From Streptacidiphilus sp041262165 (GTDB lineage Bacteria; Actinomycetota; Actinomycetes; Streptomycetales; Streptomycetaceae), in contig NZ_JBGCBY010000041.1 in assembly GCF_041262165.1 (NCBI RefSeq), positions 1 through 64,000 of the forward strand: a DNA stretch of 64,000 nucleotides, in the 5' to 3' direction. Positions 34,873 through 43,671 of the stretch are shown piece after piece. The notes under the pieces are model-generated. The model did not search any database. It had not been told where the DNA came from and worked only from the letters and a program-made list of their open reading frames with translations. How positions within the stretch are numbered: the first letter of the stretch is position 1; each line of letters opens with the position of its first letter. The translations under genes were made by a program, and so were the position numbers.

Positions 34873-36406
34873 ATGACACGTTACGACCCTGATGCCACCG
34901 CTGACCCGTTTGCCCGCTCGGTCAGTGCCTTCGAGACGCTGACGGACACCCTGTCAGGCGGCCAGGCCGGTACCTGGACCCACGCCGAACTGGAGGAACA
35001 CCTGGACGCGGCCGGGCGGGACCTGTTGCGGCAGCTGCTGCAGGACCACCTGGACCTGCGCGCCCATCGCGAGGAGGACCAGGTCCGTGCCGGAGCCCGA
35101 CCCGTCGTGCTCGGTCCTGAGGGAGGGCCCAGGCCCTGGCGCGAACCAGGCCATGCACGCTGGCTCGCCACCGTGTTCGGGCTGGTCCGTGTCACCCGCG
35201 TTGCGCACCGCGGTCCCGGCGCCTGCAACGTCCACCTCGCCGACGCCGCCCTGTCCCTACCTGCCGGCCGGCATTCGATGGGCCTGCGCAGGCTCGCGGC
35301 CACCGAAGCAGTGCGCGGCTCGTTCGACCAGGCCCAGGACGCGGTGACGCGCCGCTGCGGGAAAGTACTGGGCAAACGGCGCCTGGAGGAACTCGTTGTC
35401 GCCGCGGCCGTGGACGTCGATGCGTTCTACCGCGCGAGGATTCCGCTCCCGTGCAGCCAGGACATGCCGCTGGTCCTGCAGGTCGACGGCAAGGGCGTGG
35501 TCATGCGGCCCGAGGCCCTGCGCGAGGCCACCCGCCGGGCCGCCGAGAAGGCCGCGACCGGTCATCGCGGCCGGCTCTCGCCGGGCGAGAAGCCAAACCG
35601 CAAGCGGATGGCGACGGTGGCCTGCGTCTTCGACACCCGCCCCGCACCCAGACGCCCGCACGACGTGATCCACCCACCCGGCGGCCGCAGTGAGGAACGC
35701 CCCGCCCGCCCGGGCCCGAGAGCCGAGAACAAGTGGTGCACCGCCTCCCTGGTCCGCCCACCCGAGCAGGTCATCGCCGACGCCTTCGACCAAGCCAAAG
35801 CCCGCGACCCGAAGCACCTGCGACCGTGGGTCGTCCTGGTGGACGGCGCCCGCCACCAGCTCGACCTGATCACCGCCGAGACCCTGCGACGCGGCGTCAC
35901 CGTGCACGTGCTGCTGGACTTCGTCCACGTCGCCGAATACGTCTGGACCGCGTCCCACGCCTTCCACAAGCCCGGCACCACCGAGGCCGAGACCTGGGCC
36001 GCCGAACACCTGACCCGCGATCCTGGCAGGCCACGCCACGCGCACCGCCGATGAGATGACAGCCCAAGCCGACCGGGAACACCTGACGGCTGCCCGGCGC
36101 GAGGCCGTCGCCGCCTGCCACCGCTACCTGACCGGCCACCTCGACCAGCTCCACTACGACACCGCCCTCGACCAGGGCTGGCCCATCGCCACCGGCGCGA
36201 TCGAAGGCGCCTGCCGCCACCTGATAGCCGACCGCCTCGACATCACCGGCGCCCGCTGGGGCCTACCCGGAGCCGAAGCAGTCCTCCGACTCCGCGCCCT
36301 GATGGCCAATGGAGACCTCGACCCCTACTGGCACTACCACGCCGCCTACGAGCACGAACGGCTCTACCCCAGCCCCGATCAGCGCACATACACCCTCACC
36401 GCTTGA
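34873..36406 (+). pseudogene. ISKra4-family transposase with one frameshift
   Basis: ATG 34873 starts a frame with PLVLQVDGKGVVMRPEAL (first Asp region), KRMATVACVFDTRPAPR, PWVVLVDGARHQLDLI (second Asp), HVLLDFVHVAEYVWTASHAF and AAEHL, which then turns into nonsense and stops at 36054. One base off, ILAGHATRTADEMTAQADRE, CHRYLTGHLDQLHYDTALDQ and GWPIATGAIEGACRHLIADR (catalytic Glu) continue to 36406. The shift is near 36020, in no obvious slippery site, so the copy is probably inactive unless the base call is wrong. Confidence 0.8.
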
Positions 36407-36471
36407 CCGCGAACTGCACCCGAAGGAAAACTGCACCCACTGTCGGCAGCAGTGATCCGTAGGATGCGTTC

Positions 36472-37134
36472 ATGTCGAGACCGTGGACGATTGGCAGAGT
36501 GACGGACGAAGTCGTCGAACTCCTGGGTGTGAAGCCCGACCGAGTCGAGCGCGGCAACCTGACGTTTGATCAAGGCCCACTGCAGTCCAGTCTCTGGATC
36601 TGGAAAGACGTCCACGCCAAGGCGGCCTTCGGCTGGGGCCTCGTTACCTTCGACGCCGCTCTATACGACCGAATGAAGACCTTCGGCGGAGCCGCTGTCC
36701 GGATCGAGCACCCTCCACCATCGGGAGCAGCAGCGATGACGAACATCCCGCAGTCTGCCTGCTACACCTGGTCAGCGACCGGCGGCCTGTCCGCCGAGGC
36801 AGTCGCGTCCATCAACGAGCACGCTCTTGACTGCCTCCGCTTCGTTCGCGATCAACACGACTTGGGCCAGCTACTGCTGGCACGGACCCACGTCCGCCGC
36901 GGCAGTGTCTGGTCCTTCGCCCCCGACACCAACGAGCCCGCCCGACTCGCGCAAGCACTCCTCCTCGCACGCCACACAGGCGATCAAGCACTCGAGGAAG
37001 CTGCCGTCGCCAAGCTCCGCGAGCGCGGCGAGGAACCGACAAGCCGACGCCCTGGCTCTCGCTTCAAGGACGCAGTTGCCGACTGGGCCAAGCGATACTC
37101 CAAGGCAACGGGTGTTGACCTCGACGTGACCTGA
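36472..37134 (+). CDS. hypothetical protein, passenger of the ISKra4-type transposon
   Basis: 220 residues from ATG 36472. The first half is beta-rich and aromatic (ERGNLTFDQGPLQSSLWIWK, then AAFGWGLVTFDAALYDRMK). The second half is helical: CLRFVRDQHDLGQLLLARTH, RLAQALLLARHTGDQALEEA and KLRERGEEPTSRRPGSRFKD. No enzymatic motif or signal peptide is seen. It lies between the transposase and the outer right end of the element, so it would move with it. Possible roles (host defence, immunity, regulation) cannot be told apart from the sequence. Confidence 0.6.
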   Translation: MSRPWTIGRVTDEVVELLGVKPDRVERGNLTFDQGPLQSSLWIWKDVHAKAAFGWGLVTFDAALYDRMKTFGGAAVRIEHPPPSGAAAMTNIPQSACYTWSATGGLSAEAVASINEHALDCLRFVRDQHDLGQLLLARTHVRRGSVWSFAPDTNEPARLAQALLLARHTGDQALEEAAVAKLRERGEEPTSRRPGSRFKDAVADWAKRYSKATGVDLDVT

Positions 37135-37222
37135 GGCCACCGGAAATCAGGTCGAACCGGATCGACAGGAGGAGAATCCCGGAGATTCACCACTCAGCAC
37201 TTCACTCCAGGGGAACTGCACC

Positions 37223-37233
37223 CGGTTTCGTTG
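37223..37233. repeat. right copy of 11-bp direct repeat
   Basis: Identical to 34141-34151 and immediately outside the right inverted end at 37222. Confidence 0.8.
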
Positions 37234-37251
37234 GTGCCCGGGGGTTAGTGC

Positions 37252-38772
37252 TCAGGTCGGGATTCGGAAGCGCAGCTGACGCAGTGTCCAGGTGTCGAGC
37301 AGGTCCTCGGCTGAGGCCAGCAGGGCCTTGACCGAGGCTGATTGCTCTGCTGTTGGGTGCCCGCTGCCGGGGGAGCTGAGGGTGGTCCAGGTGCGCAGAT
37401 CGGCGCGGGCTGTCCGCGCCAGGGCCGGGTTCGGGTCGGCGAGTAGTTGCAGGTCCGTCTCCAGGCGGGTCCAGGTGTCGGCGGCCCGGAGAAGTACGGC
37501 GGCCTGAATGCGTAGATTCGGCCGTTGCCCGGGTGACAACCAGGCCCGCAGCCGCACCGGCGGGATGCGATGGGCGTGCGGGACCAGTGCCGCGGTTGCC
37601 GCGCGGCCGACCGAAGGGGAGGGGTCCTGCTCCAGCAGTGTCAACAGTTCCTCGCTGTCCATCGGTGCCAGGGCGGAGAGCGCGCTTACGGCGGCGGCGC
37701 GGGCCTTTGCCTGGGAACTGTCCAACTGGAGACGCAACCACGGGACGTCGCTGGCGTCCCCGCACTCGACTAGCCCGCTCACCGCGCCTGCGCCCGCCAC
37801 GAAGCCGGGCCGGGCGATCAGGCCACGGCACAGGGCAGCGGGGTCCTGGTCGTGGCTGCGCACGACCCAGCGGGCGGTCTCGCGGACCAGGGTCGAGCGG
37901 TCCAGCAGGAAGGCGGCGGCCAGGTCGGGGCGCTGGGTACGGCGCAGCACCGTGACTGCTGCCGCGCGGACCTGGGGGGCGCGGGCGGTCAACAGCCGGT
38001 CGATCACCAACTGCGCGGAGGCGGCGACCGGCTGGTCGACTGCGGGAACGGTCTGCAGCAGGACGTGTTCGGCGGCGCGGCGTGCGACGTTGACGTCCGC
38101 GTCGCGCAGCGCGAGCCCGACGAGCTCCTCGGCTGGCAGGGCATGGAGTCGTAGCGCCTCGGCCAGTGCCCGGCGCCGGGTGCGGTGGTCCGGCAGCGCG
38201 AACAGGTGCCGCCACACGGCCGGATCAGCTTCCGGCAGCCGCTCGTTGACCAGGAGTGCCGCCCCTGCGCCGCGTGTACGAGTCTCGCAGGCCCAGGCCA
38301 CAGCGCATGCCTGAGCCAGGTCCGCCGGACTGGCCGCAGCGAGCGTCTGCGCGAGCCGCTGCTCGGCACGGAGGCGCACCGGCTCGGCCCAGTCGGAGCA
38401 GCGCACCACGAGCAACGGCAGCAGCACCGGATGCCCGATCGGTGCGCTGTCCGCTAGGAGAGCCGACTCGCGTCGTCGCCCGTCGGCAGCGCAGACAGAC
38501 ACCGCCCACTGCCAGGGGGTCGGCAGAAGGCCGCGGAGCGTGTCGTTGGTCTCGGCGGACCGCACCGTCCACCACCCGTTCCAGCGGACACCCTGGTCGA
38601 AGTCGCCCCACCACATCGGGGAGACAGCGCGAAGCCCGTTCCCGGACTCCAACGCTGTCAGGGCGCTGGCGAGCACCTCGGCGGAACCAGCGGCACCGGC
38701 CGCGAAATCACGCAGCGCCCGCAGTACCTCCGCGCCCAGAGCAGCCGCACTGGATCCCGCCCCGCCCATGAC
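37252..38772 (-). CDS. HEAT-repeat protein
   Basis: About 506 residues. The start is uncertain: I take the ATG at 38770-38772 with GGGGA seven bases before it, but ATGs at 38781 and 38793 are also possible. After an N-terminal part (SPMWWGDFDQGVRWNGWWTV) the protein is built of helical pairs of HEAT type: RAAAVTVLRRTQRPDLAAAF, RWVVRSHDQDPAALCRGLIA, WLRLQLDSSQAKARAAAVSA and LEQDPSPSVGRAATAALVPH. Such solenoids bind other proteins. No signal peptide or enzymatic motif is seen. A related but broken gene lies at 48200. Its 3' end is 19 bases from the right repeat of the ISKra4-type transposon. Confidence 0.65.
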   Translation of the reverse strand, partial: VMGGAGSSAAALGAEVLRALRDFAAGAAGSAEVLASALTALESGNGLRAVSPMWWGDFDQGVRWNGWWTVRSAETNDTLRGLLPTPWQWAVSVCAADGRRRESALLADSAPIGHPVLLPLLVVRCSDWAEPVRLRAEQRLAQTLAAASPADLAQACAVAWACETRTRGAGAALLVNERLPEADPAVWRHLFALPDHRTRRRALAEALRLHALPAEELVGLALRDADVNVARRAAEHVLLQTVPAVDQPVAASAQLVIDRLLTARAPQVRAAAVTVLRRTQRPDLAAAFLLDRSTLVRETARWVVRSHDQDPAALCRGLIARPGFVAGAGAVSGLVECGDASDVPWLRLQLDSSQAKARAAAVSALSALAPMDSEELLTLLEQDPSPSVGRAATAALVPHAHRIPPVRLRAWLSPGQRPNLRIQAAVLLRAADTWTRLETDLQLLADPNPALARTARADLRTWTTLSSPGSGHPTAEQSASVKALLASAEDLLDTWTLRQLRFRIPT

Positions 38773-38956
38773 CGTCCCCATTCCTCGTTCCATCGGCCCC
38801 AGGCCCGTGACCAGCCACGCTAGCTGGCCGTTGCGTCCGGCGGCCATCGAGATTGCCGTCGCGGATGCGGACACAGGACCTGCCGTCCGCGTGATCTCGG
38901 GCTTGCCGCCTCGAAAAGCAGGCTTGGCCGGGGGCTTGCTCGTGCAAGCGCCCGCC

Positions 38957-39778
38957 TCAATGAGACGCCGTGGTGCTGCGCGGAGGTCGAACGAATGGTC
39001 TGTCGCGCCTGCTGAGTCGCGAGGTCGGTGCGGCGGCTCGGAGCACGACGTCCAGGAGTGCGTCGGGGTCGGCGGTGTAGCGGCCGCTGGCCCAGGCGGC
39101 GTTGGCCTCGATCACCGCCCATTGGTTGTCGGCGATCGTGCCGATGTCGATCACGATCGCGCTCGGCAGGGTGTGGGCGCAGGCGGCCAGGAGGTTGGCC
39201 GCGAACGCGGACCCCTCGCGGCTTACCGGGCCCAGGCTCAGTCGGCCGTGTTGGGCGTAGCGGCTTGCGGTGCGTACGTGGCCGTCGAGCACGAACAGGC
39301 GGAACTCGCTGGTGAAGGTGACGACGTCGCTGACCAGTACCAGGGTCGTCGGGTCCACGGCGTCCGGGCCCGGCAGTCGGGAGCCGTCGGCGTAGACGCG
39401 CGCCGTAATGCCTTTGTCGTTCGGGGACTTCACGAAGACCGGACGCCGCAGTGCATACGCCTCACCGAGCGGCATCGCCCGCACCTCGCGCCGCGTGAAC
39501 TGTGCGGGGAGCGTGGCCAGCCAGTCGGCCGGGGCCTCCAGCAGTGCGATGCCGAGATTCTCGGCGACCGTGTCGGCGAAGCCCGGACCGGCATGCAGGT
39601 GCTGCGCCTGCAGTCCTGTGGGGACGGTGAAGGTGGGCAGTTGCACGGTCCGGATGCCGCGCGCCTGGGCGGTGTCGCGCAGCGAGGTGGCTGAGTCGGT
39701 GAGCCGGGGAGGCAGGACGAGAGTCGCCGCGGGACTGCTCTCCGGGTGGCCGTGCTGCTCGTGCCTGCTGGTGTTCAT
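38957..39778 (-). CDS. ATP-grasp domain protein (DUF4343-like)
   Basis: 273 residues from the ATG at 39776-39778, which overlaps the stop of the upstream ADP-ribosylglycohydrolase gene (ATGA). Central and C-terminal motifs fit small ATP-grasp ligases of the DUF4343 type: RRPVFVKSPNDKGITARVY (lysine strand and glycine loop), TLVLVSDVVTFTSEFRLFVL, IVIDIGTIADNQWAVIEANA and AWASGRYTADPDALL (Mg-binding E-x-N). Enzymes of this fold join a carboxylate to an amine or thiol with ATP. The substrate is unknown; the operon with an ADP-ribose hydrolase and a serpin gives no pathway I know of. Distal gene of a three-gene minus-strand operon. Confidence 0.75.
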   Translation of the reverse strand: MNTSRHEQHGHPESSPAATLVLPPRLTDSATSLRDTAQARGIRTVQLPTFTVPTGLQAQHLHAGPGFADTVAENLGIALLEAPADWLATLPAQFTRREVRAMPLGEAYALRRPVFVKSPNDKGITARVYADGSRLPGPDAVDPTTLVLVSDVVTFTSEFRLFVLDGHVRTASRYAQHGRLSLGPVSREGSAFAANLLAACAHTLPSAIVIDIGTIADNQWAVIEANAAWASGRYTADPDALLDVVLRAAAPTSRLSRRDRPFVRPPRSTTASH

Positions 39779-40740
39779 GGTGTTGCGAGTTCTCGTGCGA
39801 GGTCGGTGAGGTCGGCCGCGTGCCGGATGCGGGGGCCGAAGCCGGGGAGCGGGGTGTGGACGCGGTCGGTCCAGCGTCTGGGGATGCCCGTCAGGCCGTG
39901 GACGGCGCCGGCCACGCCGCCGGTGACGGCCGCAACGGTGTCGGTGTCCCCGCCAAGGTCGACGACGGCCCGCAGTGCCTCCTCGAAGGTGGAGGTGGTG
40001 CGCAGTGCCCATAGGGCGGTTCCGAGGGTGGGCCAGACCGCGCCGTTGGACTCGGTCGCCCGCAGGGGATGCCAGTCGGGGGCGAGGACGGTCTGCCAGC
40101 GTGCGCGGTGCGGTTCCTCGACCAGCGCGAGGGCGGCGAGCAGGTCGGTGTGGACGTTCTGGCCGTTGAGGGCGGCGATCACGAGTTCCTGGTAGATGGC
40201 GCAGCCCCAGCCGGTGGCGGGGTCGGCGTGCGTGAGCGCGGAGATGCGGCGCGCGGCCTCGGTGCGGACGGCCTGGTCGTGGCGCGCGTAGTACAGGGCG
40301 GCCGGGACGGCGCGCATGAGGGAGCCGTTGCCGGCGGCGTGCATGTTGTGGTTGAAGTAGTCGTTGGCAGCGCGGTCCCAGGGAAGACGTCCGGTCAGGA
40401 CGGTCTCGGTGAGGATCCCCTTGTCCTTGGGATCGGCGGCAGCCCAGCGCTGGAAGCGGTCGAACATGTCGGGCAGGTCCAGGGCGCCGCAGGCGAGCAG
40501 CGACTCGGCGACCAGCAACCCCATCTGGGTGTCGTCGGTCGCTTCGCCAGGATCCCAGCCACCGCCCCCGCACAGTTCGTTGCCGTCCACCCCGCCTGGC
40601 CTCGGGAAGCGGCTGGAGAACATCCCGCTCAGCCCGAATTCGAACGGCGCGCCCAGCGCGTCGCCCACCGCCCAACCGACGACGGCGCCTTCGAGCCGTC
40701 CTGCTCGGTCCTGCGGGCGCATCGCGGTCACTGTTCCCAT
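39775..40740 (-). CDS. ADP-ribosylglycohydrolase (DraG-like)
   Basis: 321 residues. Family motifs in order: GAVVGWAVGDALGAPFEF (about 18-35), EATDDTQMG (metal-binding TDDT, 68-71), HNMHAAGNGSLMRAVPAALY, and LGGDTDTVAAVTGGVAGAVH (metal-binding, about 262 on). All metal ligands of the DraG family are present, so it should be active and remove ADP-ribose from protein or another acceptor in the cytosol. The start overlaps the serpin gene by 13 bases and the end overlaps the ATP-grasp gene by 4, so all three are coupled. Confidence 0.9.
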   Translation of the reverse strand: MGTVTAMRPQDRAGRLEGAVVGWAVGDALGAPFEFGLSGMFSSRFPRPGGVDGNELCGGGGWDPGEATDDTQMGLLVAESLLACGALDLPDMFDRFQRWAAADPKDKGILTETVLTGRLPWDRAANDYFNHNMHAAGNGSLMRAVPAALYYARHDQAVRTEAARRISALTHADPATGWGCAIYQELVIAALNGQNVHTDLLAALALVEEPHRARWQTVLAPDWHPLRATESNGAVWPTLGTALWALRTTSTFEEALRAVVDLGGDTDTVAAVTGGVAGAVHGLTGIPRRWTDRVHTPLPGFGPRIRHAADLTDLARELATP

Positions 40741-41921
40741 GTCGGTTCTTCGAGGAGGTCGGGTTCGGTGACCCAGCCGGCGTTCAGGACGAGTCGTGAG
40801 GTGCGGTGGACGGCGAGGAATCCGAAGGGGCGGTCGAAGCGGGCAGTGATCTCGCGGGCCTGGTACGGGTAGCGCGGCATGCCGCCGCCGATCCCGGAGA
40901 TGGCGGTGACGGCCGATGAGCGAAAGCCCCGTGCGGTGAACGTGGCGGTCATGGTCTGGGCGGCGGACTGGATCGCGAGCGGGGTGCGGCTGATGCCGGG
41001 GAAGTGTCCCTGGGACGAGTCTGTCGCGGTGCGAAGGCCGAACAGATCGGGGGAGTCGAGGAGGTCGTGGTGCGCGGCGAGGGTGAAGGGCACTGTCTGG
41101 ACATGGAGGCGGGGTTCGCCGTCCATGCTGGGTACCCGCTCCACGCTCAGTCCGGGGCCGGGGGCGCCGTAGGGGAGTTGGTTGCCCGGGGTGACGGTTC
41201 GCGGGTGGTCGAGCGTGTGCACGCCTGCGGTCAGTACCTGGCTCGGTGTTGCCGGCTCCGCTCCGAGGAACAGGTGGATGTCGACCCCGTGGGAGCCGAG
41301 GACCCGCAGCACGGTGAGGGGACCGGCCGGTGTCTGGGCCACCCCCACGCGATCCAGCAGGCGGGTGGCCCTGGACAGTCCGGCCAGGGGCAGCCCTTGC
41401 CATGGCCCCGCCTCCGCTTCCATCCCGCCGGAGGCGAAGGGCCGGATCCAGTCGGTGCGGACGATCAGGGCGCTGGCCAGGACCAGCAGAGTGACCTTGT
41501 CCAAGGTGACCGGCATGGAGTCGATCTGCCCGCTTGTGCACTCCTTGGCCCAGGCATCGAGCCGTTCCTGGTCCTGCACGGGGTCACCGGTCAGCTGCTC
41601 GTGGACGTGGGCGGGCAGTGTGTCCAGCCAGGCCGGCTCAACCGGAAGGGTTTCGCGAGTCCAGAGCCCGAGGGCTGCCTTCACGCCCCGCATCGCGCTC
41701 GTCGTGGCCAGCAGGTGCCGGGCCTGCGCCCCCGCGCCCTCTGCCGGGGCGTTGAGGGCCTGCGCCAGTTCGGTCCGGGCGGCCCCGCCGGCGCTGCCGG
41801 CCAGGAGGGCCAGCAGCGGCCACACTCCCGCAGCGGCGAACACTGTACCCCGATCCGGCAGGACCGAAGCCCAGCTGGCGGTCAGCGCATTGACCGAACG
41901 CACCGTAGCCGTGTTGGTCAT
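40728..41921 (-). CDS. serpin-family protease inhibitor
   Basis: 397 residues from the ATG at 41919-41921 behind GGAGAGGACTGGC. The order of segments is that of serpins: VNALTASWASVLPDRGTVFA, GVWPLLALLAGSAGGAART (helices A-D), LLVLASALIVRTDWIRPFAS (the NAIYFKG-like strand), VLRVLGSHGVDIHLFLG, a hinge/loop area before YPYQAREITA and the signature-like end FDRPFGFLAVHRTSRLVLNA GW. No signal peptide, so it acts inside the cell if functional. The reactive loop is short on typical inhibitory Ala/Thr residues, so inhibition is uncertain. First gene of the operon; likely promoter in 41922-42108. Confidence 0.8.
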   Translation of the reverse strand: MTNTATVRSVNALTASWASVLPDRGTVFAAAGVWPLLALLAGSAGGAARTELAQALNAPAEGAGAQARHLLATTSAMRGVKAALGLWTRETLPVEPAWLDTLPAHVHEQLTGDPVQDQERLDAWAKECTSGQIDSMPVTLDKVTLLVLASALIVRTDWIRPFASGGMEAEAGPWQGLPLAGLSRATRLLDRVGVAQTPAGPLTVLRVLGSHGVDIHLFLGAEPATPSQVLTAGVHTLDHPRTVTPGNQLPYGAPGPGLSVERVPSMDGEPRLHVQTVPFTLAAHHDLLDSPDLFGLRTATDSSQGHFPGISRTPLAIQSAAQTMTATFTARGFRSSAVTAISGIGGGMPRYPYQAREITARFDRPFGFLAVHRTSRLVLNAGWVTEPDLLEEPTWEQ

Positions 41922-42108
41922 GCCAGTCCTCTCCTCGAACCTGGGTCCCCGTGAGACTAGAGCCCGCCTCGGGGCTGGGCGAACGAATAGTTCACCGCTG
42001 GTCGAACCTCTGGCGTGACTGTGGTGTCGCTGCGACCTTCCCGAGACCGGGAACCAGGACTGGTCCCTTGCCACACCCGGGCCAGGACGCTGCTGGTAGC
42101 GTCCCCGC

Positions 42109-42981
42109 ATGAACCGCCCCTCCCGTGCCCTGCAACTGCTGCGCGAGCACCCCGAACTGGCTCAACTCGCCGCGTACCCGTTCAACTTCGACCTGATGCG
42201 GGCCGAACACGTTGAGGCGGTGCGCCTGGCCTCGGGCGCGCCGATCGAGCCGATCGCCGGGGACGACACCGGCGGCACGTACTTCGTCTGCGCCGACGGA
42301 GCGGTCCTGTACGCGGGCTCCGAAGGCGAGGCAGGCCTGATCGGCGACAGCGTCGAGGAAGCCCTGGAGGTACTGATCGGCCTGCCCGGCTGGCACGACT
42401 ACACCCACCTCCGCCCGGATATGGACGACACCGCCCTCATCGAGGCGATCACCCAGACCGAGAGCGAACTCGGCGAGTACTACGGTCCCGAACTCCACGG
42501 CGACCGCACGGCCCTGCTGGTCGCCCTAGGACTATCGCAACCCCCGGGACAGGAGCTGATCCGCCGCCTGCACGGCGCGCTGCTGCGAACCGAACCCGAC
42601 CACCTGCTGCTCAACGCCGACGAGGACTGCGCCTACAGGCTTCTCGACACTCTGCCGCGCCCCTCCCTTCGTCAACTCGTCCTGGAACACGCGGCTCCCG
42701 GAGGCGAAACGCCGACGGACGGTGGCGACCTTCACTGGGCCGGCCTGGCCCGACGCCAGGGGCGCACCGAACTGGCGCGCTGCGCGCTGCTTCGCATGCT
42801 GGACTGCGGGCCACGTGACGCCGCCCTCCTCGGTGGCCTCGCCGAGGAGCTGACGCTCCTGGGGGACATCCGCCAGGCCGCACGCGCCCAACACCTGTAC
42901 GCATCCCTCCAGGACGACCCGGAGAAGCGGCGTACCGCGCATGACGTGCTGGCCGCCCTTCGCCAGCGCTCGGAGAGGTAG
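42109..42981 (+). CDS. hypothetical soluble protein, possible SUKH-like N-terminus
   Basis: 290 residues from ATG 42109, divergent from the serpin operon. N-terminal part: ALQLLREHPELAQLAAYPFN, then GGTYFVCADGAVLYAGSEGE and AGLIGDSVEEALEVLIGLPG, a layout of an SMI1/SUKH-like fold (G-x-Y-F-V...G...ALE-L). C-terminal part: helical repeats LARCALLRMLDCGPRDAALL and LAEELTLLGDIRQAARAQHL, TPR-like. SUKH proteins often serve as immunity proteins; here that is only a guess. No enzyme motif is present. Confidence 0.6.
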   Translation: MNRPSRALQLLREHPELAQLAAYPFNFDLMRAEHVEAVRLASGAPIEPIAGDDTGGTYFVCADGAVLYAGSEGEAGLIGDSVEEALEVLIGLPGWHDYTHLRPDMDDTALIEAITQTESELGEYYGPELHGDRTALLVALGLSQPPGQELIRRLHGALLRTEPDHLLLNADEDCAYRLLDTLPRPSLRQLVLEHAAPGGETPTDGGDLHWAGLARRQGRTELARCALLRMLDCGPRDAALLGGLAEELTLLGDIRQAARAQHLYASLQDDPEKRRTAHDVLAALRQRSER

Positions 42982-43047
42982 CCGGCTCTTCACGGGAATT
43001 GGAGGCTTGGGCGCCGGCAATCTTCTCCACCGGTGTAGTCCCCGGTT

Positions 43048-43671
43048 TCAGGATTCCGTGCGGTCGGTCCGGTGCCAGATGTCGTGCCAGGTTTGCTGGT
43101 CTGCCTCGATCCGGCGGAGGTTGACGGGGTCGTAGTGTGCACTCAGGGCGATGCCGCAGGTGCTGCAGAGCTGATAGCGGCGGGTGCCGTCCTTCCACGT
43201 AGTGGAGTTGGCGCCGTGGCCCAGGGGGCAGGTGCCCGCAGTGACGGCAGTCCTGACATCGAGGGCGTGGCGTATGGCGTCGGGGAGCGCGAGGTCGGGG
43301 TGGCGGCGGGGGTCGGGGCAGTAGAAGCCGAGGTTGTTCCAGCCGCGTGTCCAGGCTCGCCATGCGTCCCGGGGGTGAGGTTGACGTTGCCCGGCTGCCT
43401 TCTCGGTGCGGCGGCGCTCGGCGTACAGGGCTTCGGCGGGCAGCCAGAGTGCACGGGCGGCGTGTAGTTCGTCCACTGCGCGTACCAGGGCCTGGGGGTC
43501 GCGGTCCAGGTGCCCGGGGATACGGGCGCTGATCACCAGGTGGTGGTAGGTCGCCTGAAAGCCGTACGGGGAGAACATCTGCAAGCAGGTCCGCAGGGCG
43601 GACAAGCGCCGGTACGGGAGAAGCGTCTGGTCGTGGACGCGTGCCCGCAGGGTGTGGAAGCTGCTCACCAT
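43048..43671 (-). CDS. hypothetical protein with Cys/His zinc-site candidate
   Basis: 207 residues from the ATG at 43669-43671, overlapping the end of the second ADP-ribosylglycohydrolase gene by 7 bases. Helical N-terminal half (YRRLSALRTCLQMFSPYGFQ, then VRAVDELHAARALWLPAEAL). The C-terminal half holds CPLGH and, 17 residues later, CSTCG in the stretch TWKDGTRRYQLCSTCGIALS, a likely zinc ribbon. Translational coupling suggests it works with the hydrolase. No DNA-binding family is recognised; it could bind RNA, DNA or a modified protein. Confidence 0.6.
   Translation of the reverse strand: MVSSFHTLRARVHDQTLLPYRRLSALRTCLQMFSPYGFQATYHHLVISARIPGHLDRDPQALVRAVDELHAARALWLPAEALYAERRRTEKAAGQRQPHPRDAWRAWTRGWNNLGFYCPDPRRHPDLALPDAIRHALDVRTAVTAGTCPLGHGANSTTWKDGTRRYQLCSTCGIALSAHYDPVNLRRIEADQQTWHDIWHRTDRTES

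Larger units (their letters stand above)
34152..37222 (+). mobile_element. ISKra4-type transposon with accessory and passenger genes
   Basis: Inverted ends of 23 bases, 19 matching: left 34152-34174 (GGTGCGGCTCTTCTGGAG...), right 37200-37222 read inward GGTGCAGTTCCCCTGGAG.... Each is followed outside by the same 11 bases. Contents in order: a coiled-coil/winged-helix gene (34253), an ISKra4-family transposase broken by one frameshift (34873-36406), and an unrelated gene (36472). Two further AACTGCACC motifs at 36412 and 36429 look like an inner, alternative right end that would exclude the last gene. Confidence 0.75.

Noticed and set aside
38957..41921. A RiPP biosynthetic cluster based on the ATP-grasp gene
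   Set aside because: No short precursor peptide gene with acceptor-rich core was found next to it, and serpin and DraG genes are not usual partners.
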